NCBI GenBank assembly: GCA_030278955.1 | Contig: JAOANR010000003.1 | Span: forward strand, 55,276,902-55,340,901 | DNA: 64,000 bases | Reading direction: 5' to 3' | Source: Hygrophila difformis | Taxonomy: Eukaryota; Streptophyta; Magnoliopsida; Lamiales; Acanthaceae | Shown here: positions 47,458-57,519 of the stretch, one piece after another | How positions within the stretch are numbered: the first letter of the stretch is position 1 | How the letters are laid out: each line of letters starts with the position of its first letter | Made by a program: the position numbers and the translations under genes | Notes under the pieces: model-generated | Told to the model about the DNA's origin: nothing | The model's input: only the letters and a program-made list of their open reading frames with translations | Database searches by the model: none

Positions 47458-48012
47458 GATGATATCTCAAACTATTACATGGTAAGGCTCCATGCCCAAG
47501 CATCCATAGCAAGACCCATATCTTCTCCGGGATACTAACCTTCCAAATCCAACTCCAACCCTTAGCATTCACAGGCGGATTACACAACCATTTGTAGCCA
47601 GAAGCAACACTATAAATCCCATTAGCAGCCTCTCTAGTGCAACAAATCCAAGGCCTCGGATTCAAGAAAGGAGCTGGCGAAGCTTCTATATCATTTTTGA
47701 AATCCTGAGGTATCCACAAATAAAGACTGTCCAGGTTCCACTTCCCATTAATAATAACATCCTTAATGCAAAGAGTTAAGTCATGGACATCAGCAAAAGG
47801 AACTCTATGAGCCATGCACTGACCTTTCCACCAAGGTGCGTACCAAAGCGAGCTAGTTCCATTGCCCACCATGACGCCATAACCATATTTGAACATTTCT
47901 GCTATTTTGATCTGGGAGCGCCACACTTTAGAGCCTCGGTGGTGTGTTTGTGGCATGAGCCCGGGCTCCCCTCCATATTTCTGTCTCAATACCGTGACAC
48001 AGAGCTTATCAG
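47458..48012 (-). pseudogene. LINE-1 ORF2 segment after reverse transcriptase
   Basis: Reads VLRQKYGG, then VWRSQIKIAEMF, GYGVMVGNGTSSLWYAPWW and WIWKVSIPEKIWVLLWMLGHGALPCNSLRYHRG, the stretch following reverse transcriptase in plant L1 elements. It breaks at HRG, where the TSD GCCAC of the inserted solo LTR begins, and resumes at 30124. Confidence 0.82.
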
Positions 48013-48023
48013 AGTTTATTTAA

Positions 48024-48291
48024 AAATTTAGATAGCAGGGGCAACACAAAAATAATAAAATAAAATCTAGATTGGAATTGAATATAGTGGTGTTACTATA
48101 AAAATTGAGTGGGGTACCAAACCATAAAAATTTTGAAGTTCAGCATAGTAATTTATTGATTCATGTGGTGTCACCACAAAAATTAAATATGTGCACTTAA
48201 TGAAATATTTAGAAAAATAAGGTTAAAATAATAATTTTATTAATTTAAGTGGTGTTGTGTATTCCGCTTAGGCCTATGTGCATCCCCCCTG
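48024..48291. mobile_element. Right part of the hAT-like MITE
   Basis: Repeats of AAGTGGTGTTG and GTGGTGTCACCAC link it to the left part (29146-29205). It ends GCCTATGTGCATCCCCCCTG, a degraded hAT-type tip. The 8 bases outside the two ends do not match. Confidence 0.5.
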
Positions 48292-49036
48292 CTAGAGGGT
48301 GAAATTTATATAATGGTATTTTAGTACAATTAATGTGAAACGGTTGCCCCTTTACTTACCGGCACATATTAACAATTTTGAATACTACTAGTAGACTAAA
48401 TAGAGCGAATGGGTTCGTATGCGGACGTATGCATATGCTGACATGTTTTCTCAATGATATGTTAGTGCTATTTTTCTAAATCCTACATATGGTAGTGTAA
48501 TCAATTATTTTCTTTCCTTTTTAACATGGCTGCAATTGATCTTGTATATTTGGCTAATTTAATAAACGGATTTCGTGGCCCATGATTGTGGGGAAATGTA
48601 ACTGTCACACACACACAGGTGTTTGCTTTCCTTTTTGGCATTCAAGTGATACGTTCATTGCGTGTCAGTGTTCTATGTTTACCCAATGGTTGCTGCCAAC
48701 CTTAGTAGTATATGCTATACATATGTCTTTATTTGTTTCGTGTCCGACTCAGGAATTATCACCTGTGGTGTATTCGTGCTACTCAAACATGCGTCGATGC
48801 TTTTTACATTTGCATTGAGTGATATATGCATGCTGCATTAGTGTTCTACAGGGAGAATCACATGCCTTCATTCATATGGTCCCCAAATATGGCTTCATCA
48901 CCCTTCTGTATTTTGGCTGGTGTCCTCTTACCAGGGCTTTTCAACAACGGGGAGCAGAGGTGTCAAATGGCATCCTTGTGCTTGGTTTAATGCATCTTCA
49001 CCATATACACACTCATTAGACATATTTAGCAATTCG
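48292..49036. other. Intergenic region
   Basis: No credible gene or repeat was recognised. Short open frames here lack any familiar motif. Confidence 0.4.
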
Positions 49037-49378
49037 TCATTTACAAAAAATTAATAAAAAACTGACAAAATATAATGAAGGCCAATGAAGACAAAAATTC
49101 AATATAAAATCCTCTGAATGCATAACATGTTTGTTGTTGATATTTGTTATCGTTTCGGGGCTCCGTTCACCACAAACCTCCCCCTCCTCATCTTGTTCCT
49201 CTAATACATAACATGTTTGATGTAATGAAGGATCGGATGTCTCAAAAAATCCATCCCCACCCGCTACTATGCTTACCCCGGTCGATTCATCATCGTCGTC
49301 CGGATATGGGTTCTCAATGGCTCTTATTCCATCTACTCCGTCTGCTACATCATCCGGAATAGTGTTTAGATCGATCAT
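49037..49378 (-). CDS. Hypothetical acidic ORF
   Basis: 113 residues from ATG 49378. The first 75 are acidic (PDDVADGVDGIRAIENPYPDDDDE, shown only in part here as PYPDDDDE and EEQDEEGEV) and resemble the variable N-terminus of FAR1-like proteins only loosely; no DNA-binding domain follows. The last 35 residues look like intron or UTR translation. It may be a gene fragment or a first exon. It is not recognised with confidence. Confidence 0.25.
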   Translation of the reverse strand: MIDLNTIPDDVADGVDGIRAIENPYPDDDDESTGVSIVAGGDGFFETSDPSLHQTCYVLEEQDEEGEVCGERSPETITNINNKHVMHSEDFILNFCLHWPSLYFVSFLLIFCK

Positions 49379-50090
49379 CCCCTATATCACCGTCGGTTGG
49401 ATCCCCTCGTGCTATTTTAGCAATTGCCACACCACATATTAAAGATCATCGCCGATGTTGTTTTTGGCGTGGTCGGCATCATATCACGCCTGCATCTTGA
49501 ATGGATTTTCCGACGCAGGTGAAGCTTTTTCAATGGAGGTGAATCACGAATGTTTTTGATTTCTCTTCAAGTGGAATGGAAATCGGACGAGATGCTGTGT
49601 TTCTATTTTATTCTGCACTACCAAAAAATAACAATGACATGGAATGGAAACCCTCCCCTATATTGACGTAACTCCCACAAATTTAGGCTATTAATTTGCC
49701 ACCTTCCATTTCTCATTAATGGAATTTATTTGGCAAGAATTGTCAGCCAACCTCCCATAACACTATATACCTTGCTCCATAACACGTCTGCATATGAGGA
49801 ATGGTTAAACGTCAGCATAGTAACCTAATTGTAAATAGAGTACTTGTTATTTCCTTGAAATCACAAGATATACATATACGGTAGTATTTGTACTTTAGCT
49901 GGAGGCAGGGGCAGAGCCAGCTTCCATATTTAGGGGCAAATATAAATAGCTAGGGTTGGCGAATGAATTTTTTCATGTGATATTAATCTAAACTCAATGA
50001 AAGATTGGGGCAAATTATTTAGATATATAAATAAAATGGCTATAGATGGTTCATGGTTATAAAAATATACATATTCTATAAAAAAATATA
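49379..50090. other. Intergenic region with an isolated hAT-type tip
   Basis: CAGGGGCAGAGCCAGC at 49906 looks like a left hAT end, but no matching right end was found downstream. No gene is seen. Confidence 0.4.
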
Positions 50091-50330
50091 CTCTCTTTGT
50101 CCCATTTAAATTGTCTTGTTTTATTTTTGCACGCAATCCAATGTATTTTTTCAATCGTAATATCTCAAAATATGTAAAATATATATTCTAAAACTACATG
50201 ATTATACGATTCTAACAAGATTCAACTCAACTATTTTTCTCAAACATATACTTGGAATAAAATTCTGTCAAAGTTAAATAATAAATAATGGCAAAAAGTC
50301 AAACTAGACATTTTGTCTTGGACGGAGGGG
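50091..50330. mobile_element. Stowaway-like MITE
   Basis: The ends CTCTCTTTGTCCCATTTAAA and, reversed, CCCCTCCGTCCAAGACAAAA are of the Stowaway CTCCCTCCGTCCC type. TA dinucleotides flank both ends. 240 bp, AT-rich, non-coding. Confidence 0.75.
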
Positions 50331-50614
50331 TACTAAATATTAATCATATATAAAAATAAATTCTACATCCCAAATTCTGACCACAAATTATTAGCACTAA
50401 CACTCTAAGAGCTGTAAAACAAACTAACAGTTTGCGAACAAAAGCTCGGTTCGATTGGTGTTCGTTCGTTAACTATTTATTTGTAAAGCTTAACAAGCTG
50501 AGCTGGAACACGAACATGAGCTCGTTTGCTTAACAAACGAACACGAGGTTTGTTCACGAACAATTCTAAAGTATTCATATATATTTGTTAATGGTGGAAT
50601 TTTGTAATTTTATA
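50331..50614. other. Spacer with CGAACACGAGCTCGTTTG-type palindromic sequence
   Basis: Contains alternating GTTCGTTCGTTAAC, GAGCTCGTTTGCTTAAC and AAACGAACACGAGG motifs (about 50450-50560), a repeat style frequent in plant transposon ends. No gene. Confidence 0.4.
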
Positions 50615-50859
50615 CTTCCTCCGTTTTTTTTAAAGGTTACGCTTCTCATTTTCACGTATGTCAATGCACATTTTCAACGATTAATAACTCAAATTTGGTA
50701 CAAGTAAAAATTCTAAAAATTTGATATTTAAAAACTAGAAGATGAGACGAATCTAACAAGATCTCACTTGACTATATTTTCTCTTCTATAACTATAACAA
50801 AAATAGAAGTCAGAGTGCTACAATGAACAGTAAAAGATAGTTAATTTTTGAAGGAGGAG
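50615..50859. mobile_element. Second Stowaway-like MITE, degraded
   Basis: Left end CTTCCTCCGTTTTTTTTAAAG, right end on the other strand ACTCCTCCTTCAAAAATTAA. It ends directly before the LINE-2 start codon. Confidence 0.5.
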
Positions 50860-50861
50860 TC

Positions 50862-52478
50862 ATGCATCCGAGATTATCTTCCCCGGTGCATCCCCCCGTG
50901 CCTCCCCTTCCCCCTAATCCCCCGGCGCTGTGTTCCTCCCCCGTGGGAGGCCATGAATCCCCACATGTGTCTTTTCGCGATGTCGTCATGGCTGGGGCCG
51001 TGCCTGATTCATCTACTACCGCTACGGAGGTGGTTCAAGATTACTTGAAAGATAACTTAGTTACAATTGACCGGTCTGGGCCTTTTAGTCGATGCCCGTG
51101 TATTCGCTTTGATCCGAAGCTTATGGAAGATCTACATAAGCCTTGGCATGATGCCCTTGTCGTGAAGGTTCTTGGGACTTCAGTTGGGTTTCTGGCTCTT
51201 AAAGAAAGATTAAGCCGTGCGTGGAATCCTGGCGGAAGGTTCGATTTTTTGGATGTTGGACGTGGATGCTACTTGGCGAAATTTGGCATGGCAGCCGATA
51301 GGGAGAAGATTCTTACTGGCGGCCCTTGGATAGTTTTTGATCATTGTCTTGCAGTGATGAGATGGACGGAGGATTTCAATCCGAGGAAGTCTAGAGTAAA
51401 TACAATTCAGACTTGTGTCCGGCTTCCGAGTCTCAAACAGTCGTTCTATACGGAAAGTGCGTTACGTGCCATTGGTGCTGCGGTACGGACAGTGATTAAG
51501 GTGGATAAAAATACCTTGTCAATCTCTCGAGGACGGTACGCCAGAGTTTGTGTTGAACTAAATTTAGATGAGCCATTGATGGGGATGCTCGATGTGGAGG
51601 GGGAAGTCATACAGGTTGCGTACGAGGGGCTTGACTTGTTGTGGAAGAGTCCGGAAGGCACATTGGGTGTTGACCCCTTGCCCAAGTAAACCGTTGAGAT
51701 GTCGGGGGAAGGTATGTATGATTTGGATAGTGTATCCCAGAATTTAGGGGAACATAATCTTGAAGATATGGGCGTGGGAGATTGGATGATTGTCAAACGT
51801 GGGAGGCCACGAAAACCTAATCCAAACAAACCGAAAGCCCGCTCAGACATGGGGCCTGCCAAAGCGGTGGCCCAGCCTGTTGTTGACACGGAAACTTCTA
51901 AGACTTTCCCTCTAGAGGGTCAAGGGATAAAGGGGGCCCAACCTTTGGATGGGCCAATTGCGGAGGAGAACCTGGTCTTTCAAGTGTCGCATGTGGCGAA
52001 TAAGTAGGAGCATCTGGACGTCCAATGTGGCGAACAAGGGCCTGCTGAAGGAGAGGTTGCGCTGGTTAGTGATAATTCCTTGGCGATTGTGCCTCTGGAG
52101 GAGCCATCGCCGGAGCTCATGCTAGCTAGCGTTCCGGTTGAGAAACCTTTGCAGGAGGAGCCCGGTAGGTCGGCCTTGGCTTCGAAATCTTCAAGAGGGG
52201 GAAGTTCTAGTAAGCAAGGTCCGCAGACTCGGAGTATGCTGCATGGGGTAACGAAGACACGAACCAAGAAGCTATCAACTCCCATTGTGCGGGGGTCCAA
52301 AGGGGCGAAGGAGCTGCCAAGCCATTTTCCGGCAAAGTATGCTCATCTTTTGTTGGACACGCTTAAATCTGATATTGTAATTTCCCCAGGACTGGAAGCT
52401 CGCTTGCGGGAAGGGGTGGATGGTGGAGCTGTTATGGTTCCTAGCAGCGGGCCTTTAGCTATTGTGCGTCGTGATTAG
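50862..52478 (+). pseudogene. LINE-2 ORF1 (DUF4283 type) with two stops
   Basis: The ATG at 50862 opens a frame with the DUF4283 domain (about residues 60-200; VGFLALKERLSRAWNPGGRF, ILTGGPWIVFDHCLAVMRW). In-frame stops are at 51687-51689 and 52005-52007; the frame otherwise continues to 52478 with the common GDWMIVKRGRPRK motif. The CCHC knuckle expected after VAYEGLDLL is missing: the text jumps to WKSPEG. The product would bind LINE RNA. Dead copy. Confidence 0.82.
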
Positions 52479-52546
52479 TTATGAGGAGTTGGCTTCGTCT
52501 ACTTATTTTGTATATTATTATGTCAGCCTTTAATAATTTTTCTGTT

Positions 52547-54686
52547 ATGTCTTGGAATGTGCGGGACCTCATGAACTCGCATGCTCGTCGTTGCTTCACA
52601 GACTGCATCCGTAGTCATTCTCCTTCCTTGGTTTTTATTTTGGAGCCCCATGGGCCTTTTGATCGTGTTCATAATATGGTTTTCAATCTTGGCTACTCTC
52701 CCATATTTTTGCAAGAAGAGCAAGGGTGAGCGGGTGGCCTTTGGTTGCTCGGCCGATCTGGTACGGGTATTCAGGCGGCGGTTTTTGATGTAAATAGTAG
52801 ATTGATCACTCTCACTCTATCGGCTGGAGGACTTCTTGGCAGTGTTCCGCATTCTATGCTTATCCATCCTATGTATTGAGGAAAACAAACTGGGAATATC
52901 TTCGTCATCTAAGGACTCTTATCCAAGGGCCGTGGCTCATCATAGGTGATTGGAATGAGATCCTCGCTCCTTCGGAGGTGTGTGGAGGTGTGTTTCTCCA
53001 GACACGTGCTGATGAGTTAAGGGAGTGCCTCACGGATTGTGGTTTACTTCATCTGAGGACGGAGGGTTCTCTGTTCACTTGGTTTCGTTTGGCCAACCAA
53101 ATATCTTTCATCAAGAAACGCCTTGATCGGGGTCTTGCGAATGTGGATTGGATCAACCTTTTTCCGGAGGGCCATATTCAGACGCTGCCGAGAGCAGGCT
53201 CTGATCATGCTCCGCTCTTTCCATCGTGTGGCAGTCAGGTGAATCAGGCTTTGCACAGGCCATTTCGGTGGGAGGCTTATTGGAGTAATTCTCCTCAATA
53301 CCAACAGCTAGTGAATGAGGCTTTGGCGTTGGATGGATCTTTAAATCATAGGCTCGATCGACTACAGACTTTGTCTAAGGATACTTGTTGTTCGGGGATC
53401 CAACATATCCGCAACAAAAAGAAGAAGCTTCAGCGCAGGCTGGCCGGGCTTGACAAAGCTCTAACTTATGTGGATTCGGCCAGATTGATCTCCTTGGAAC
53501 GGAAGCTTCAGCTGGACTATGTGGGGGTGCCAGAACAAGAGGAGTTGTTTTGGTTCCAACGGGCGAGAGAGAGTTGGGTACGTATGGGAGATCGGAACAC
53601 CCGATATTTTCATGCGAAGGCTAAATTTCACCATCATAAGAATAAGATTAACGGACTGATGCTCAATGATGAGGAGTGGTGTACGAATCAGGACACACTT
53701 AAGATGGAGGTGCGTGATTATTATGTTAAGCTCTTTTCGGATAATGGGGGTGGAGCGGCTGAGAGCGTTCTTCCACCTTTGCGCCCGGCTACAAGTGTCA
53801 TGGATGAGCTCATAATGCATGAAGTTTCTAGAGAGGAAGTGGATTCGGTGCTTGGGCAATTCAAGCCTCTAGCCGTGCCCGACCCCGATGGTTTTCCGGC
53901 ACAATTCTAAAAAAATCATTGGTCGACGGTGGGGGGCTCTGTGTTGGATTTAGTCAGGCATGCTTTCAATACTGGTACCATAGATCAGTTTTGTGCCAGA
54001 GCCTTCATTTGTCTTATTTCGAAGGTGGCGGTTCCGAACAGCATCAAACAATTCAGGCCGATTACCCTTTGCAATGTTGCTTACAAGTTTATCTCGAAGG
54101 TGATTGTCAATTGGTTGCGTCCTTTGCTATCGAACTACATCTCCCCTCTCGAGTCGGCTTTTCTCCCGGGTAGAGGCACAGGTGATAATGCGATTCTACT
54201 CCAAGAATTGGTTCACAGGTTGTCTAAGGCAAATAATCGACTGAAGGCTATTATTATGAAGATTGATCTTGAGAAGGCCTACGATAATGTGCGATGGGCC
54301 TTCCTAGAGGAGTGTCTTTATCAAATGGAATTGCCAGTTGCTTTATGCAGGTTGATCATGTCGTGCGTGTCTTCCCCGACTTTCTCTATTTTATGGAATG
54401 GATGCCCGATGGACGAGTTTAAACCTGCGAGAGGTTTGCGCCAAGGCGACCCTCTATCGTCATACCTTTTCAACATTGTTATGGAGCGTCTTTCAATCTC
54501 CATTGGCCGTGAGGTGGAGGAGGGCGCCTGGCTCCCAGTTAAGTTGGCGTCAGGATGTCGAGGGATCTCCCATCTTCTCTTGGCCGATGATCTTATTTTA
54601 TGTACCATGGCGGATGAGCACAGTATTGGAACAGTGGCAGCGGTCCTTAGACGTTTTGAGGCAGCTTTGGGGCTGAAGGTGAACAG
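52547..54686 (+). pseudogene. LINE-2 ORF2: endonuclease and partial reverse transcriptase
   Basis: The endonuclease starts MSWNVRDLMNSHARR (52547), stops at 52727-52729, and resumes in a shifted frame by 52876 (IIGDWNEIL, GSLFTWFR, GSDHAPLFP). A stop follows at 53908-53910. Reverse transcriptase then runs in the same frame (RPITLCNVAYKFISKV, KIDLEKAYDNVRW, RGLRQGDPLSSYLF) to HLLLADDLIL, where the usual FADD is LADD. The end is lost at 54686. These enzymes nick target DNA and copy the RNA into it; this copy cannot. Confidence 0.86.
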
Positions 54687-57179
54687 TGTTTCATATCTTT
54701 GCAAGGATTAATTGGGTAAGGTAATACTTCATCCCTCATGCATCCTCAATTCGGTCTGTTTTGCACCTTACCTAGTAGACCGAATTGATTTCTTCCTTCT
54801 ATTTTAAAACTTCAAAAAGATTTTATTTCTTGATTTGTGTAAGTTGCATGGGTGTATTGGGCTTAGGCCCATTACACCTAATTTTATCCATTACACATCT
54901 CAACCCATTAGTGTCTTAATTATTGTGTGATTAACACTCACACAGTACCAAAAATATTTTGTAATTTCATCTTCTCTATTTATTGTGTTTATGAATGGGT
55001 AATAAGGAACATCACAGATCAATGTTGGCGAAAAGGTCCCTTCACCGGGATAACGATTAGCTCGTCTTCTGTGTGTTAATTATTACTCGTTATTTTGCAT
55101 GATCTGATTAGTGGTTGGTAGAAGCTACGGCGAAAAGGTCCCTTCACGGGGATAACGATTAGCCACTCAGCCAACTCCTAATTAGATACAGTTTTCTTTT
55201 CTTTATCTTAATTTCAAACCTGAATTTCGAGCTATGGTACTGTTAGATAGTGTCGATCAACACTGTTATAGCATTACTGTAGTAAGAAAATGTGTAGGTT
55301 CTTCCTCTCTCATGGATAGTCGGACTCTTGATGGTAGCGATCACTGTCATTAAGAGTTTCTTACTGTCTAAAGATCATTACATCTGGAATACTTGGGAAC
55401 CGGAGAGCAGATGTTTGCAGTCCGGATAACCCCAATTATTTCTGGCACTCTTTTTAGCCAAATTCTTCTTATCTCAGGCTAATCCATCTTTGTGTATCAA
55501 ATTCTGTCTAACCCCACCATATATTTTGGGGTAATTTATTTTGCTTCTCATATACATGTATGCATGATATTATTATGCAGGTATTGTGGTCTATAACATT
55601 TTGGAGATCCTTCTCCTTGGACATAGAAGTCTTGATTTAAATCAGATGCTGCATAATAAATTTCCACAAAAATCACTTTATAAAATACGGACCTGAGTAA
55701 GTGATAAATTCGACAGTTATGACTAACTCATATTCTACTGGGGGTTGATTTTGAGAACTTAGAAGCAGAGTCAACGATTAGGTCTCACCTAGAGTGAAAG
55801 GATCTATGTTTTAATTGAGAGTTTAGTACCTGTTTAGGGAACGATTTTCAAACATCTATTGTTTTCTCAAAATTACTGTGTGTTGGAAATCTTCTATTAA
55901 TTATTGCATCGAATCAGTGTCCACTTGGATTCAGATAAGATGTGATAAATAATATTAGAGGAACAACATATAGGCCTTGGTTAATTTCTAAGGTAGGGTT
56001 GAGTATTCTTTCAACTACTATCTTCTTCAGCCAAAGCCTATAATTGAGTCTTGAGTGAGTACATTCGGAATAGATCTTCCCAGGTCTGTTCCACTCAGTT
56101 TGTATCTCATAACTAACCGGATGTTATAAGCCATGTGGCTTACTGATATTTGGGAAGTTCTAAATCTGCATCTGGTCATCGAAACCAGGAGCTCTTTTAT
56201 ACTAACGGAATGAGATAGCTTTTGAGACTTCCGAGTGATAGGTTTTTAAATGCTTTCTTTACTGCTTTGTTTACCGCTTCCTTTAAAATGCTTTCATAGA
56301 GGTCACTCGGAAGAATTAGAGGTTGGCCGCCGGTTGTAAGGTTTAAGAGTTATGGATTAGTTCGGGATTTTATGTAGACTATTGGGTGTGACAAGGGGGA
56401 TGATAGGAGTACTTGGCATGTCAACTAATGATGTGTTAGGTGTTGCTTATCCACCATGGAGGAATAACATACCTCGGCAGGGAAAGTTATTAATCTGTGG
56501 TATCTTAGAGGTTGAGGTCTTAAGAGCATGTAAATTCTGACTGTAAGTACCTGTCTGTTAAAGGGAACACAGTCTAGAAAGCATGAGAGTTAGCTAATTG
56601 ATGAATTATCCCAACCAAAGATCTGTTTAACAAAAATGGAAGTATAATTGTGTCTCATCTGAAATCTTGTCCAATCTCTATTATTTCCTTCCTGTCCCTT
56701 CTGTCACATTTTAAATCTGCTTTCATGGAATAAGTTTTATCTGCTTTCTTAGTATAATTTTATCGCTTCCTTAGAATAGAATTTAATCGATTTTTAGACT
56801 AAATTTACCATGCTTTGTAGGATAATCTTTAATTGCTTCCATAGTCTAGTTTAAATTATTGTCAAGTAGTTGTTAGAAACCATTGGAAAACTTGAATCGA
56901 GTAGCCGAGTGGAAAATCTTACTAAACGACGTGGGCCCTGCTTCTATCGCACATCCTCCAGTGAACGATCCGGTCTTACTATAAATTACTGCAATTTTTG
57001 ACACTGTGCGCTCTCGGGGGCACAGTTTCTTAACACGAGTAATAAAAACGTGACAACCTATAAATATATCCCTAATCCCAATTCCATCTTCATAAATTGG
57101 TTTCATTAAATAAAATTGAAAACCGGGATTATTATTTTTCAGAAAATACTCATATAGTGGGAAATTGTCAAAAGTTTCA
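54687..57179 (+). repeat. LTR of the Athila-like element
   Basis: Starts TGTTTCATATC at the junction with LINE-2 and ends GTCAAAAGTTTCA, the same ending as the solo LTR at 47452. Its first 60 bases contain AATTCGGTCTG and AGACCGAATTG, related to the palindrome cluster at the right end. If the left edge is a truncation rather than a true terminus, the LTR is longer. Confidence 0.75.
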
Positions 57180-57391
57180 TGGCGGGAAAATTGTCAAAAG
57201 TTTCATGCCGGGGATTTTCATGGCGCCATTTGAAATCAAAGTTTCCCACATGAGTAATAAAAAGTGAAATATACCCTTAAACCCCTCCCCGTAAATCATG
57301 ACTCTTTTAATTTAATAAATTCAAACTTGATATTTTAGAAAATACTCGTGTGCGGAAATTGTCAAATGTTTCATGGCGCCATTGCCGGGGA
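57161..57391 (+). repeat. Three LTR-end/PBS copies
   Basis: GTCAAAAGTTTCATGGCGGG (ends 57186), GTCAAAAGTTTCATGCCGGG (about 57196-57215) and GTCAAATGTTTCATGGCGCC (57361-57380) follow each other. Only the third has a full primer-binding site. Confidence 0.75.
57374..57391 (+). promoter_or_regulatory. Primer-binding site, tRNA-Asp type
   Basis: TGGCGCCATTGCCGGGGA, one mismatch from the complement of the plant tRNA-Asp 3' end, as used by Athila elements. Confidence 0.85.
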
Positions 57392-57519
57392 GGATGCAGC
57401 GCCATTTATTAAGAGAATTACACTCCTGATTTACTCATAGATAGTTTTTGTATATATTCTTGAACCATTACTAACCCGGGGGTTGTGCAGGTGCTGTCAA
57501 ATCGTGATACAAACTGCTT

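Larger units (their letters stand above)
29206..48012 (-). mobile_element. LINE (non-LTR retrotransposon) fragment, LINE-1, split by a 17.3-kb insertion
   Basis: On the minus strand the element starts at 48012, is 5'-truncated, and ends in a 9-base A tail (T run 29206-29214). Identical 11-bp flanks AGTTTATTTAA (29195-29205 and 48013-48023) are its target duplication. The LINE is only about 1.5 kb; it is split between 30129 and 47453 by the element at 30130-47452, and the reading continues across that junction. Confidence 0.85.
50862..54686 (+). mobile_element. LINE (L1-type), LINE-2, 3'-truncated
   Basis: Carries ORF1 and ORF2 in normal order on the + strand. It breaks off in the reverse transcriptase after LGLKVN, exactly where the Athila-like LTR sequence begins; its remaining 3' part is not found in the window. 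Both ORFs have stops and ORF2 is frameshifted. Confidence 0.88.

Noticed and set aside
29146..48291. A complete hAT element with TSD around LINE-1
   Set aside because: The tips look hAT-like, but the 8 bases on either side (CTTGTAGT and CTAGAGGG) do not match, so only MITE-like ends are claimed.
52481..52546. Starting LINE-2 ORF2 at the upstream ATG
   Set aside because: The endonuclease homology begins at MSWNVR (52547); the earlier residues are not typical, though a start at 52481 cannot be excluded.
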